Source: Litoditis marina (lineage: Eukaryota > Nematoda > Chromadorea > Rhabditida > Rhabditidae). From it: DNA of 64,000 nucleotides. Below are positions 25,901-38,330 of this stretch, in pieces. The first letter of the stretch is position 1, and each line of letters starts with the position of its first letter. The notes below the pieces were generated by a model. The model did no database searches. It was not told where the DNA came from and saw only the letters and a list, made by a program, of their open reading frames with translations. The position numbers were made by a program, and so were the translations under genes. Location of the stretch: NCBI GenBank assembly GCA_964036275.1, contig OZ038434.1:20201879-20265878 (forward strand), in the 5' to 3' direction.

Positions 25901-28900
25901 CCCAAAATGACGTGAGTGGAGTTGCGATTTTCGCCCTACGTGAGATTTAGTATTCAAACTTGGTATTTTTGAACTCCTCTCATGTGTAGAAACTTAAAAA
26001 TGTTTATCTTATTTGCATAAGTTGAAACAGTTACGAAATAATTGAGTGGCCGTGCTAACCAAAAACACCCCCAAGTTGACGTGAATGGAGTTGCGATTTT
26101 CGCCCTACGTGAGATTTAGTATTCAAACTTGGTATTTTTGAACTCCTCTCATGTGTAGAAACTTAAAAATGTTCATCTTATTTGTATAAGTTGAAACAGT
26201 CCCGAAATAATTGAGTGGCGGTGCTAACCAAAAACACCCCCAAGTTGACGTGAATGGAGTTGCGATTTTCGCCCTACGTGAGATTTAGTATTCAAACTTG
26301 GTATTTTTGAACTCCTCTCATGTGTAGAAACTTAAAAATGTTCATCTTATTTGCATAAGTTGAAACAGTCCCGAAATAATTGAGTGGCGGTGCTAACCAA
26401 AAACACCCCCAAGTTGACGTGAATGGAGTTGCGATTTTCGCCCTACGTGAGATATAGTATTCAAACTTGGTATTTTTGAACTCCTCTCATGTGTAGAAAC
26501 TTAAAAATGTTCATCTTATTTGCATAAGTTGAAACAGTCCCGAAATAATTGAGTGGCGGTGCTAACCAAAAACACCCCCAAGTTGACGTGAATGGAGTTG
26601 CGATTTTCGCCCTACGTGAGATTTAGTATTCAAACTTTGTATTTTTGAACTCCCCTCATGTGTAGAAACTCAAAAATGTTCATCTTATTAGCATAAGTTG
26701 AAACAGTCCCGAAATAATTGAGTGGCGGTGCTAACCAAAAACACCCCCAAATTGACGTGAATGGAGTTGCGATTTTTGCCCTACGTGAGAATTAGTGTTC
26801 AAACTTGGTATTTTTGAACTCCTCTCATGTGTAGAAACTCAAAAATGTTCATCTTATTAGCATAAGTTAAAACAGTCCTGAAATAATTGAGTGGCGGTGC
26901 TTACCAAAAACACCCCCAAGTTGACGTGAATGGAGTTGCGATTTTCGCCCTACGTGAGATTTAGTATTCAAACTTGGTATTTTTGCACTCCTCTCATGTG
27001 TAGAAACTTAAAAATGTTCATCTTATTTGTATAAGTTGAAACAGTCCCGAAATAATTGAGTGGCGGTGCTAACCAAAAACACCCCCAAGTTGACGTGAAT
27101 GGAGTTGCGATTTTCGCCCTACGTGAGATTTAGTATTCAAACTTGGTATTTTTGAACTCCTCTCATGTGTAGAAACTTAAAAATGTTCATCTTATTTGCA
27201 TAAGTTGAAACAGTCCCGAAATAATTGAGTGGCGGTGCTAACCAAAAACACCCCCAAGTCCAAGTTGACGTGAATGGAGTTGCGATTTTCGCCGTACGTG
27301 AGATTTAGTATTCAAACTTGGTATTTTTGAACTCCTCTCATGTGTAGAAACTTAAAAATGTTCATCTTATTTGTATAAGTTGAAACAGTCCCGAAATAAT
27401 TGAGTGGCCGTGCTAACCAAAAACACCCCCAAGTTGACGTGAATGGAGTTGCGATTTTCGCCCTACGTGGGATTTAGTGTTCAAACTTGGTGTTTTTGAA
27501 CTCCTCTCATGTGTAGAAACTCAAAAATGTTCATCTTATTCGCATAAGTTGAAACAGTCCCGAAATAATTGAGTGGCCGTGCTAACCAAAAACACCCCCA
27601 AGTTGACGTGAATGGAGTTGCGATTTTCGCCCTACGTGAGATTTAGTATTCAAACTTGGTATTTTTGAACTCCTCTCATGTGTAGAAACTTAAAAATGTT
27701 CATCTTTTTTGTATAAGTTGAAACAGTCCCGAAATAATTGAGTGGCGGTGCTAACCAAAAACACCCCCAAATTGACGTGAATGGAGTTGCGATTTTCGCC
27801 CTACGTGAGATTTAGTATTCAAACGTGGTATTTTTGAACTTCTCTCATGTGTAGAAACTTAAAAATGTTCATCTTATTTGTATAAGTTGAAACAGTCCCG
27901 AAATAATTGAGTGGCCGTGCTAACCAAAAACACCCCCAAGTTGACGTGAATTGAGTTGCGATTTTCGCCCTACGTGGGATTTAGTGTTCAAACTTGGTGT
28001 TTTTGAACTCCTCTCATGTGTAGGAACTCAAAAATGTTCATCTTATTTGCATAAGTTGAAACAGTCCCGAAATAATTGAGTGGCCGTGCTAACCAAAAAC
28101 ACCCCCAAGTTGACGTGAATGGAGTTGCGATTTTCGCCCTACGTGAGATTTAGTATTCAAACTTGGTATTTTTGAACTACTCTCATGTGTAGAAACTTAA
28201 AAATGTTCATCTTATTTGTATAAGTTGAAACAGTCCCGAAATAATTGAGTGGCGGTGCTAACCAAAAACACCCCCAAATTGACGTGAATGGAGTTGCGAT
28301 TTTCGCCCTACGTGAGATTTAGTATTCAAACGTGGTATTTTTGAACTCCTCTCATGTGTAGAAACTTAAAAATGTTCATCTTATTTGCATAAGTTGAAAC
28401 AGTCCCGAAATAATTGAGTGGCCGTGCTAACCAAAAACACCCCCAAGTTGACGTGAATGGAGTTGCGATTTTCGCCCTACGTGAGATTTAGTATTCAAAC
28501 TTGGTATTTTTGAACTCCTCTCATGTGTAGAAACTTAAAAATGTTCATCTTATCTGTATAAGTTGAAACAGTCCCGAAATAATTGAGTGGCGGTGCTAAC
28601 CAAAAACACCCCCAAGTTGACGTGAATGGAGTTGCGATTTTCGCCCTACGTGAGATTTAGTATTCAAACTTGGTATTTTTGAACTCCTCTCATGTGTAGA
28701 AACTTAAAAATGTTCATCTTATTTGCATAAGTTGAAACAGTCCCGAAATAATTGAGTGGCGGTGCTAACCAAAAACACCCCCAAGTTGACGGGAATGGAG
28801 TTGCGATTTTCGCCGTACGTGAGATTTAGTATTCAAACTTGGTATTTTTGAACTCCTCTCATGTGTAGAAACTTAAAAATGTTCATCTTATTTGTATAAG

Positions 28901-31900
28901 TTGAAACAGTCCCGAAATAATTGAGTGGCCGTGCTAACCAAAAACACCCCCAAGTTGACGTGAATGGAGTTGCGATTTTCGCCCTACGTGGGATTTAGTG
29001 TTCAAACTTGGTGTTTTTGAACTCATCTCATGTGTAGAAACTCAAAAATGTTCATCTTATTTGCATAAGTTGAAACAGTCCCGAAATAATTGAGTGGCCG
29101 TGCTAACCAAAAACACCCCCAAGTTGACGTGAATGGAGTTGCGATTTTCGCCCTACGTGAGATTTAGTATTCAAACTTGGTATTTTTGAACTCCTCTCAT
29201 GTGTAGAAACTTAAAAATGTTCATCTTATTTGTATAAGTTGAAACAGTCCCGAAATAATTGAGTGGCGGTGCTAACCAAAAACACCCCCAAATTGACGTG
29301 AATGGAGTTGCGATTTTCGCCCTACGTGAGATTTAGTATTCAAACGTGGTATTTTTGAACTCCTCTCATGTGTAGAAACTTAAAATGTTCATCTTATTTG
29401 TATAAGTTTAAACAGTCCCGAAATAATTGAGTGGCCGTGCTAACCAAAAACACCCCCAAGTTGACGTGAATGGAGTTGCGATTTTCGCCCTACGTGGGAT
29501 TTAGTGTTCAAACTTGGTGTTTTTGAACTCCTCTCATGTGTAGAAACTCAAAAATGTTCATCTTATTTGCATAAGTTGAAACAGTCCCGAAATAATTGAG
29601 TGGCCGTGCTAACCAAAAACACCCCCAAGTTGACGTGAATGGAGTTGCGATTTTCGCCCTACGTGAGATTTAGTATTCAAACTTGGTATTTTTGAACTCC
29701 TCTCATGTGTAGAAACTTAAAAATGTTCATCTTATTTGTATAAGTTGAAACAGTCCCGAAATAATTGAGTGGCGGTGCTAACCAAAAACACCCCCAAATT
29801 GACGTGAATGGAGTTGCGATTTTTGCCCTACGTGAGATTTAGTATTCAAACTTGGTATTTTTGAACTCCTCTCATGTGTAGAAACTCAAAAATGTTCATC
29901 TTATTTGTATAAGTTTAAACAGTCCCGAAATAATTGAGTGGCCGTGCTAACCAAAAACACCCCCAAGTTGACGTGAATGGAGTTGCGATTTTCGCCCTAC
30001 GTGGGATTTAGTGTTCAAACTTGGTGTTTTTGAACTCCTCTCATGTGTAGAAACTCAAAAATGTTCATCTTATTTGCATAAGTTGAAACAGTCCCGAAAT
30101 AATTGAGTGGCCGTGCTAACCAAAAACACCCCCAAGTTGACGTGAATGGAGTTGCGATTTTCGCCCTACGTGAGATTTAGTATTCAAACTTGGTATTTTT
30201 GAACTCCTCTCATGTGTAGAAACTTAAAAATGTTCATCTTATTTGTATAAGTTGAAACAGTCCCGAAATAATTGAGTGGCGGTGCTAACCAAAAACACCC
30301 CCAAATTGACGTGAATGGAGTTGCGATTTTTGCCCTACGTGAGATTTAGTATTCAAACTTGGTATTTTTGAACTCCTCTCATGTGTAGAAACTTAAAAAT
30401 GTTCATCTTATTTGCATAAGTTGAAACAGTCCCGAAATAATTGAGTGGCGGTGCTAACCAAAAACACCCCCAAATTGACGTGAATGGAGTTGCGATTTTT
30501 GCCCTACGTGAGATTTAGTGTTCAAACGTGGTATTTTTGAACTCCCCTCATGTGTAGAAACTCAAAAATGTTCGTCTTATTAGCATAAGTTGAAACAGTC
30601 CCGAAATATAATTGAGTGGCGGTGCTAACCAAAAACACCCCCAAATTGACGTGAATGGAGTTGCGATTTTCGCCCTACGTGAGATTTAGTATTCAAACTT
30701 GGTATTTTTGAACTCCTCTCATGTGTAGAAACTTAAAAATGTTCATCTTATTTGCATAAGTTGAAACAGTCCCGAAATAATTGAGTGGCCGTGCTAACCA
30801 AAAACACCCCCAAGTTGACGTGAATGGAGTTGCGATTTTCGCCCTACGTGAGATTTAGTATTCAAACTTGGTATTTTTGAACTCCTCTCATGTGTAGAAA
30901 CTTAAAAATGTTCATCTTATCTGTATAAGTTGAAACAGTCCCGAAATAATTGAGTGGCGGTGCTAACCAAAAACACCCCCAAGTTGACGTGAATGGAGTT
31001 GCGATTTTCGCCCTACGTGAGATTTAGTATTCAAACTTGGTATTTTTGAACTCCTCTCATGTGTAGAAACTTAAAAATGTTCATCTTATTTGCATAAGTT
31101 GAAACAGTCCCGAAATAATTGAGTGGCGGTGCTAACCAAAAACACCCCCAAGTTGACGTGAATGGAGTTGCGATTTTCGCCGTACGTGAGATTTAGTATT
31201 CAAACTTGGTATTTTTGAACTCCTCTCATGTGTAGAAACTCAAAAATGTTCATCTTATTTGTATAAGTTGAAACAGTCCCGAAATAATTGAGTGGCCGTG
31301 CTAACCAAAAACACCCCCAAGTTGACGTGAATGGAGTTGCGATTTTCGCCCTACGTGGGATTTAGTGTTCAAACTTGGTGTTTTTGAACTCATCTCATGT
31401 GTAGAAACTCAAAAATGTTCATCTTATTTGCATAAGTTGAAACAGTCCCGAAATAATTGAGTGGCGGTGCTAACCAAAAACACCCCCAAATTGACGTGAA
31501 TGGAGTTGCGATTTTCGCCCTACGTGAGATTTAGTATTCAAACGTGGTATTTTTGAACTCCTCTCATGTGTAGAAACTTAAAAATGTTCATCTTATTTGT
31601 ATAAGTTTAAACAGTCCCGAAATAATTGAGTGGCCGTGCTAACCAAAAACACCCCCAAGTTGACGTGAATGGAGTTGCGATTTTCGCCCTACGTGGGATT
31701 TAGTGTTCAAACTTGGTGTTTTTGAACTCCTCTCATGTGTAGAAACTCAAAAATGTTCATCTTATTTGCATAAGTTGAAACAGTCCCGAAATAATTGAGT
31801 GGCCGTGCTAACCAAAAACACCCCCAAGTTGACGTGAATGGAGTTGCGATTTTCGCCCTACGTGAGATTTAGTATTCAAACTTGGTATTTTTGAACTCCT

Positions 31901-32614
31901 CTCATGTGTAGAAACTTAAAAATGTTCATCTTATTTGTATAAGTTGAAACAGTCCCGAAATAATTGAGTGGCGGTGCTAACCAAAAACACCCCCAAATTG
32001 ACGTGAATGGAGTTGCGATTTTTGCCCTACGTGAGATTTAGTATTCAAACTTGGTATTTTTGAACTCCTCTCATGTGTAGAAACTTAAAAATGTTCATCT
32101 TATTTGCATAAGTTGAAACAGTCCCGAAATAATTGAGTGGCGGTGCTAACCAAAAACACCCACAAGTTGACGTGAATGGAGTTGCGATTTTCGCCCTACG
32201 TGAGATTTAGTATTCAAACTTGGTATTTTTGAACTCCTCTCATGTGTAGAAACTCAAAAATGTTCATCTTATTTGCATAAGTTGAAACAGTCCCGAATAA
32301 TTGAGTGGCGGTGCTAACCAAAAACACCCCCAAATTGACGTGAATGGAGTTGCGATTTTTGCCCTACGTGAGATTTAGTGTTCAAACTTGGTATTTTTGA
32401 ACTCCCCTCATGTGTAGAAACTCAAAAATGTTCGTCTTATTAGCATAAGTTGAAACAGTCCCGAAATAATTGAGTGGCCGTGCCGTGCTAACCAAAAACA
32501 CCCCCAAGTTGACGTGAATGGAGTTGCGATTTTCGCACTACGTGGGATTTAGTGTTCAAACTTGGTATTTTTGAACTTCTCTCATGTGTAGAAACTCAAA
32601 AATGTTCATCTTAT
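19973..32614. repeat. Satellite A, block 2
   Basis: About 75 monomers in the same orientation as block 1. The first monomers (19976 to about 21,000) repeat the order of variants at 14,938 to about 16,000: AACTCGTAAATATTC, GTGCTAAACAAAAAC and GGTAAATTTTTGAACTCC, the last near 15661 and 20699, an offset of about 5,038 bp. Later monomers belong to different subfamilies, marked by TTTGTATAAGTTG, GGTGTTTTTGAAC, and CCCCAAGTCCAAGTTGACG together with GCCGTACGTG. The last monomer has a doubled GCCGT and ends at CATCTTAT, where the tRNA-like array begins. Confidence 0.96.
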
Positions 32615-32652
32615 CTCCGTAAAAAGGTTAATCGAACAAAAACAAAAATGAT

Positions 32653-32726
32653 GTCCGTGAAAGGATTCGAACCCTAGGTCAACTGGACTGTAGAGCGCTG
32701 CTCTGCCGGCTGAGCCAAATGGTCAC
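32653..32726 (-). pseudogene. tRNA-like element with intact A and B boxes (first copy, array 1)
   Basis: Read on the minus strand, it contains TGGCTCAGCCGG (A box), a D arm pairing GCTC with GAGC, and GGTTCGAATCC (perfect B box). It is followed by CATTTTTGTT, a potential Pol III terminator. The acceptor ends pair at only about four of seven positions, and a canonical anticodon arm does not form, so it is not a functional tRNA. It is a tRNA-derived sequence whose internal Pol III promoter looks complete; transcription is an inference. Confidence 0.75.
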
Positions 32727-34869
32727 GAAGAAAGAAAGAAATGGGACGGCTTCTGAGAGAATGCTTACTAACCAAACTTGTAACGCAGTTTTTGTATTTC
32801 AAACATCAACTTAGTGTGAATATATTAAAATATTTCGAAAAAGCAATTGTGTTAATGTGTAGAGATCCTGACTCCATAAAAGGTTGATCCAACAAACACA
32901 AAAATGATGTTCGTGAAGGGATTAGAACCCTCTGCCTACTGGACTGTAGGGTGCTGCTCTGCCGACTGAGCCAAATGGTCACGAAAAAGAAAGAAATGGA
33001 CGGCGGCACACGTGCGCTGCCCGAAATCAAGGATTGATCACGGTCTCTGAGAGAATGCTTACTAACCAAACTTGTAACGCAGTTTTTGTATTTCAAACAT
33101 CAACTTAGTGTGAACATATTAAAATATTTCGAAAAGCAATTGTGTTAATGTGTAGAGATCCTGACTCCATAAAAGGTTAATCCAACACACAAAAATGATG
33201 TTCGTGAAGGGATTAGAACCCTCGGCCTACTGGACTGTGGGGTGCTGCTCTGCCGACTGAGCCAAATGGTCACGAAGAAAGAAAGAAATAGACGGCGGCA
33301 CACGTGCGCTGCCCGAAATCAAGGATTGATCACGGTTTCTGAGAGAATGCTTACTAACCAAACTTGTAACGCAGTTTTTGTATTTCAAACATCAACTTAG
33401 TGTGAATATATTAAAATATTTCGAAAAAGCAATTGTGTTAATGTGTAGAGATCCTGACTCCATAAAAGGTTAACCCAACACATAAAAATGATGTTCGTGA
33501 AGGGATTAGAACCCTCGGCCTACTGGACTGTGGGGCGCTGCTCTGCCGGCTGAGCCAAATGGTCACGAAGAAAGAAAGAAATGGACGGCGGCACACGTGC
33601 ACTGCCCGAAATCAAGGATTGATGACGGCTTCTGAGAGAATGCTTACTAACCAAACTTGTAACGCAGTTTTTGTATTTCAAACATCAACTTAGTGTGAAT
33701 ATATTAAAATATTTCGAAAAAGCAATTGTGTTAATGTGTAGAGATCCTGACTCCATAAAAGGTTGATCCAACAAACACAAAAATGATGTTCGTGAAGGGA
33801 TTAGAACCCTCTGCCTACTGGACTGTAGGGTGCTGCTCTGCCGACTGAGCCAAATGGTCACGAAAAAGAAAGAAATGGACGGCGGCACACGTGCGCTGCC
33901 CGAAATCAAGGATTGATCACGGTCTCTGAGAGAATGCTTACTAACCAAACTTGTAACGCAGTTTTTGTATTTCAAACATCAACTTAGTGTGAACATATTA
34001 AAATATTTCGAAAAGCAATTGTGTTAATGTGTAGAGATCCTGACTCCATAAAAGGTTAATCCAACACACAAAAATGATGTTCGTGAAGGGATTAGAACCC
34101 TCGGCCTACTGGACTGTGGGGTGCTGCTCTGCCGACTGAGCCAAATTGTCACGAAGAAAGAAAGAAATAGACGGCGGCACACGTGCGCTGCCCGAAATCA
34201 AGGATTGATCACGGTTTCTGAGAGAATGCTTACTAACCAAACTTGTAACGCAGTTTTTGTATTTCAAACATCAACTTAGTGTGAATATATTAAAATATTT
34301 CGAAAAAGCAATTGTGTTAATGTGTAGAGATCCTGACTCCATAAAAGGTTAACCCAACACACAAAAATGATGTTCGTGAAGGGATTAGAACCCTCGGCCT
34401 ACTGGACTGTGGGGCGCTGCTCTGCCGACTGAGCCAAATGGTCACGAAGAAAGAAAGAAATAGACGGCGGCACACATGCGCTGCCCGAAATCAAGGATTG
34501 ATCACGGTCTCTGAGAGAATGCTTACTAACCAAACTTGTAACGCAGTTTTTGTATTTCAAACATCAACTTAGTGTGAACATATTAAAATATTTCGAAAAA
34601 GCAATTGTGTTAATGTGTAGAGATCCTGACTCCATAAAAGGTTAATCCAACACACAAAAATGATGTTCGTGAAGGGATTAGAACCCTCGGCCTACTGGAC
34701 TGTGGGGCGCTGCTCTGCCGACTGAGCCAAATGGTCACGAAGAAAAAAGAAATAGACGGCGGCACACATGCGCTGCCCAAATCAAGGATTGATCACGGTC
34801 TCTGAGAGAATGCTTACTAACCAAACTTGTAACGCAGTTTTTGTATTTCAAACATCAACTTAGTGTGAA

Positions 34870-37800
34870 CATATTAAAATATTTCGAAAAAGCAATTGTG
34901 TTAATGTGTAGAGATCCTGACTCCATAAAAGGTTAATCCAACACACAAAAATGATGTTCGTGAAGGGATTAGAACCCTCGGCCTACTGGACTGTGGGGCG
35001 CTGCTCTGCCGACTGAGCCAAATGGTCACGAAGAAAGAAAGAAATAGACGGCGGCACACGTGCGCTGCCCGAAATCAAGGATTGATCACGGTTTCTGAGA
35101 GAATGCTTACTAACCAAACTTGTAACGCAGTTTTTGTATTTCAAACATCAACTTAGTGTGAATATATTAAAATATTTCGAAAAAACAATTGTGTTAATGT
35201 GTAGAGATCCTGACTCCATGAAAGGTTAATCCAACCAACACAAAAATGATGTTCGTGAAGGGATTCGAACCCTAGGCCTACTGGACTGTAGAGCGCTGCT
35301 CTGCCGACTGATCCAAATGGTCACGAAGAAAGAAAGAAATGGACGGCGCCACACGTGCGCTGCCCGAAATCAAGGACTGATCACGGTTTCTGATAGAATG
35401 CTTAGTAACCAAACTTGTAACGCAGTTTTGAATTTCAAACACCAACTTAGTGTGAATATATTAATATATTTAGAAAAAGCAATTGTGTTAATGTGTAGAG
35501 ATCCTGACTCCATAAAAAGGTTAATCCAACCAACACAAAAATGATGTCCGTGAAGATGTCCGTGTTTGCATAAGTTGAAACAGTCCCGAAATAATTGAGT
35601 GGCAGTGCTAACCAAAAACACCCCCAAGTTGACGTGAATGGAGTTGCGATTTTCGCCCTACGTGAGATTTAGTATTCAAACTTTGTATTTTTGAACTCCC
35701 CTCTTGTGTAGAAACTCAAAAATGTTCATCTTATTAGCATAAGTTGAAACAGTCCCGAAATAATTGAGTGGCGGTGCTAACCAAAAACACCCGCAAATTG
35801 ACGTGAATGGAGTTGCGATTTTTGCCCTACGTGAGAATTAGTGTTCAAACTTGGTATTTTTGAACTCCTCTCATGTGTAGAAACTTAAAAATGTTCATCT
35901 TATTAGCATAAGTTGAAACAGTCCTGAAATAATTGAGTGGCGGTGCTTACCAAAAACACCCCCAAGTTGACGTGAATGGAGTTGCGATTGTCGCCCTACG
36001 TGAGATTTAGTATTCAAGCTTGGTATTTTTGAACTCCTCTCATGTGTAGAAACTTTAAAATGTTCATCTTATTTGTATAAGTTGAAACAGTCCCGAAATA
36101 ATTGAGTGGCGGTGCTAACCAAAAACACCCCCAAGTTGACGTGAATGGAGCTGCGATTTTCGCCCTACGTGAGATTTAGTATTCAAACTTGGTATTTTTG
36201 AACTCCTCTCATGTGTAGAAACTTAAAAATGTTCATCTTATTTGCATAAGTTGAAACAGTCCCGAAATAATTGAGTGGCGGTGCTAACCAAAAACACCCC
36301 CAAGTCCAAGTTGACGTGAATGGAGTTGCGATTTTCGCCGTACGTGAGATTTAGTATTCAAACTTGGTATTTTTGAACTCCTCTCATGTGTAGAAACTTA
36401 AAAATGTTCATCTTATTTGTATAAGTTGAAACAGTCCCGAAATAATTGAGTGGCCGTGCTAACCAAAAACACCCCCAAATTGACGTGAATGGAGTTGCGA
36501 TTTTTGCCCTACGTGAGATTTAGTGTTCAAACTTGGTATTTTTGAACTCCTCTCATGTGTAGAAACTCAAAAATGTTCATCTTATTAGCATAAGTTGAAA
36601 CAGTATTGAAATAATTGAGTGGCGGTGCTAACCAAAAACACCCCCAAATTGACGTGAGTGGAGTTGCGATTTTCGCCCTACGTGAGATTTAGTATTCAAA
36701 CTTGGTATTTTTGAACTCCTCTCATGTGTAGAAACTTAAAAATGTTCATCTTATTTGTATAAGTTGAAACAGTCCCGAAATAATTGAGTGGCGGTGCTAA
36801 CCAAAAACACCCCCAAGTTGACGTGAATGGAGTTGCGATTTTCGCCCTACGTGAGATTTAGTATTCAAACTTGGTATTTTTGAACTCCTCTCATGTGTAG
36901 AAACTTAAAAATGTTCATCTTATTTGCATAAGTTGAAACAGTCCCGAAATAATTGAGTGGCGGTGCTAACCAAAAACACCCCCAAGTCCAAGTTGACGTG
37001 AATGGAGTTGCGATTTTCGCCGTACGTGAGATTTAGTATTCAAACTTGGTATTTTTGAACTCCTCTCATGTGTAGAAACTTAAAATGTTCATCTTATTTG
37101 TATAAGTTGAAACAGTCCCGAAATAATTGAGTGGCCGTGCTAACCAAAAACACCCCCAAATTGACGTGAATGGAGTTGCGATTTTTGCCCTACGTGAGAT
37201 TTAGTGTTCAAACTTGGTATTTTTGAACTCCTCTCATGTGTAGAAACTCAAAAATGTTCATCTTATTAGCATAAGTTGAAACAGTATTGAAATAATTGAG
37301 TGGCGGTGCTAACCAAAAACACCCCCAAATTGACGTGAGTGGAGTTGCGATTTTCGCCCTACGTGAGATTTAGTATTCAAACTTGGTATTTTTGAACTCC
37401 TCTCATGTGTAGAAACTTAAAAATGTTCATCTTATTTGCATAAGTTGAAACAGTCCCGAAATAATTGAGTGCCGTGCTAACCAAAAACACCCCCAAGTTG
37501 ACGTGAATGGAGTTGCGATTTTCGCCCTACGTGAGATTTAGTATTCAAACTTGGTATTTTTGAACTCCTCTCATGTGTAGAAACTTAAAAATGTTCATCT
37601 TATTTGCATAAGTTGAAACAGTCCCGAAATAATTGAGTGGCGGTGCTAACCAAAAACACCCCCAAGTTGACGTGAATGGAGTTGCGATTTTCGCCCTACG
37701 TGAGATTTAGTATTCAAACTTTGTATTTTTGAACTCCCCTCATGTGTAGAAACTCAAAAATGTTCATCTTATTAGCATAAGTTGAAACAGTCCCGAAATA

Positions 37801-38330
37801 ATTGAGTGGCGGTGCTAACCAAAAACACCCCCAAATTGACGTGAATGGAGTTGCGATTTTTGCCCTACGTGAGAATTAGTGTTCAAACTTGGTATTTTTG
37901 AACTCCTCTCAAGTGTAGAAACTCAAAAATGTTCATCTTATTAGCATAAGTTGAAACAGTCCTGAAATAATTGAGTGGCGGTGCTTACCAAAAACACCCC
38001 CAAGTTGACGTGAATGCAGTTGCGATTTTCGCCCTACGTGAGATTTAGTATTCAAACTTGTATTTTTGCACTCCTCTCATGTGTAGAAACTTAAAAATGT
38101 TCATCTTATTTGTATAAGTTGAAACAGTCTCGAAATAATTGAGTGGCGGTGCTAACCAAAAACACCCCCAAGTTGACGTGAATGGAGTTGCGATTTTCGC
38201 CCTACGTGAGATTTAGTATTCAAACTTGGTATTTTTGAACTCCTCTCATGTGTAGAAACTTAAAAATGTTCATCTTATTTGCATAAGTTGAAACAGTCCC
38301 GAAATAATTGAGTGGCGGTGCTAACCAAAA
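34870..38330. repeat. Displaced duplication, copy 1 (partner about 8,979 bp downstream)
   Basis: The block includes the last two satellite B monomers of array 1 and the first 2.8 kb of satellite A after it. Private variants recur at offsets of 8,978-8,980 bp, including the array edge, CACCCGCAAATTG, GAGCTGCG, CTCTCAAGTGTAG, AATGCAGTTGCG and ACAGTCTCGAAATAATTGAG. The boundaries are approximate. Confidence 0.8.
35251..35324 (-). pseudogene. tRNA-like element, last copy of array 1 (intact B box, altered A box)
   Basis: The B box reads GGTTCGAATCC as in the first copy, unlike the eight inner copies. The A box is changed to TGGATCAGTCGG (C to A at the usual pyrimidine). This copy also lies in a diverged terminal monomer marked by GGCGCC, CACCAACTTAG and ATTAATATATTTAG. 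Confidence 0.65.

Larger units (their letters stand above)
32615..35564 (-). repeat. Satellite B array 1: 293-bp monomers with a tRNA-like segment (10 copies)
   Basis: The phrase AGAGATCCTGACTCC recurs at 32861, 33154, 33447, 33740, 34033, 34326, 34619, 34910, 35203 and 35497, a period of 293 bp. Each monomer carries, on the minus strand, a tRNA-like segment of 74 bp; these start at 32653, 32909, 33200, 33493, 33788, 34079, 34372, 34665, 34956 and 35251. Each also has a T5 run just past the tRNA-like 3' end, a GAAAGAAAGAAA tract and usually a CACGTG hexamer. The block starting near 32806 repeats at 33685, an 879-bp (three-monomer) sub-unit. The 96-residue minus-strand frames at 32806-33096 and 33685-33975 run through the tRNA-like part and are not genes. 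Confidence 0.93.
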
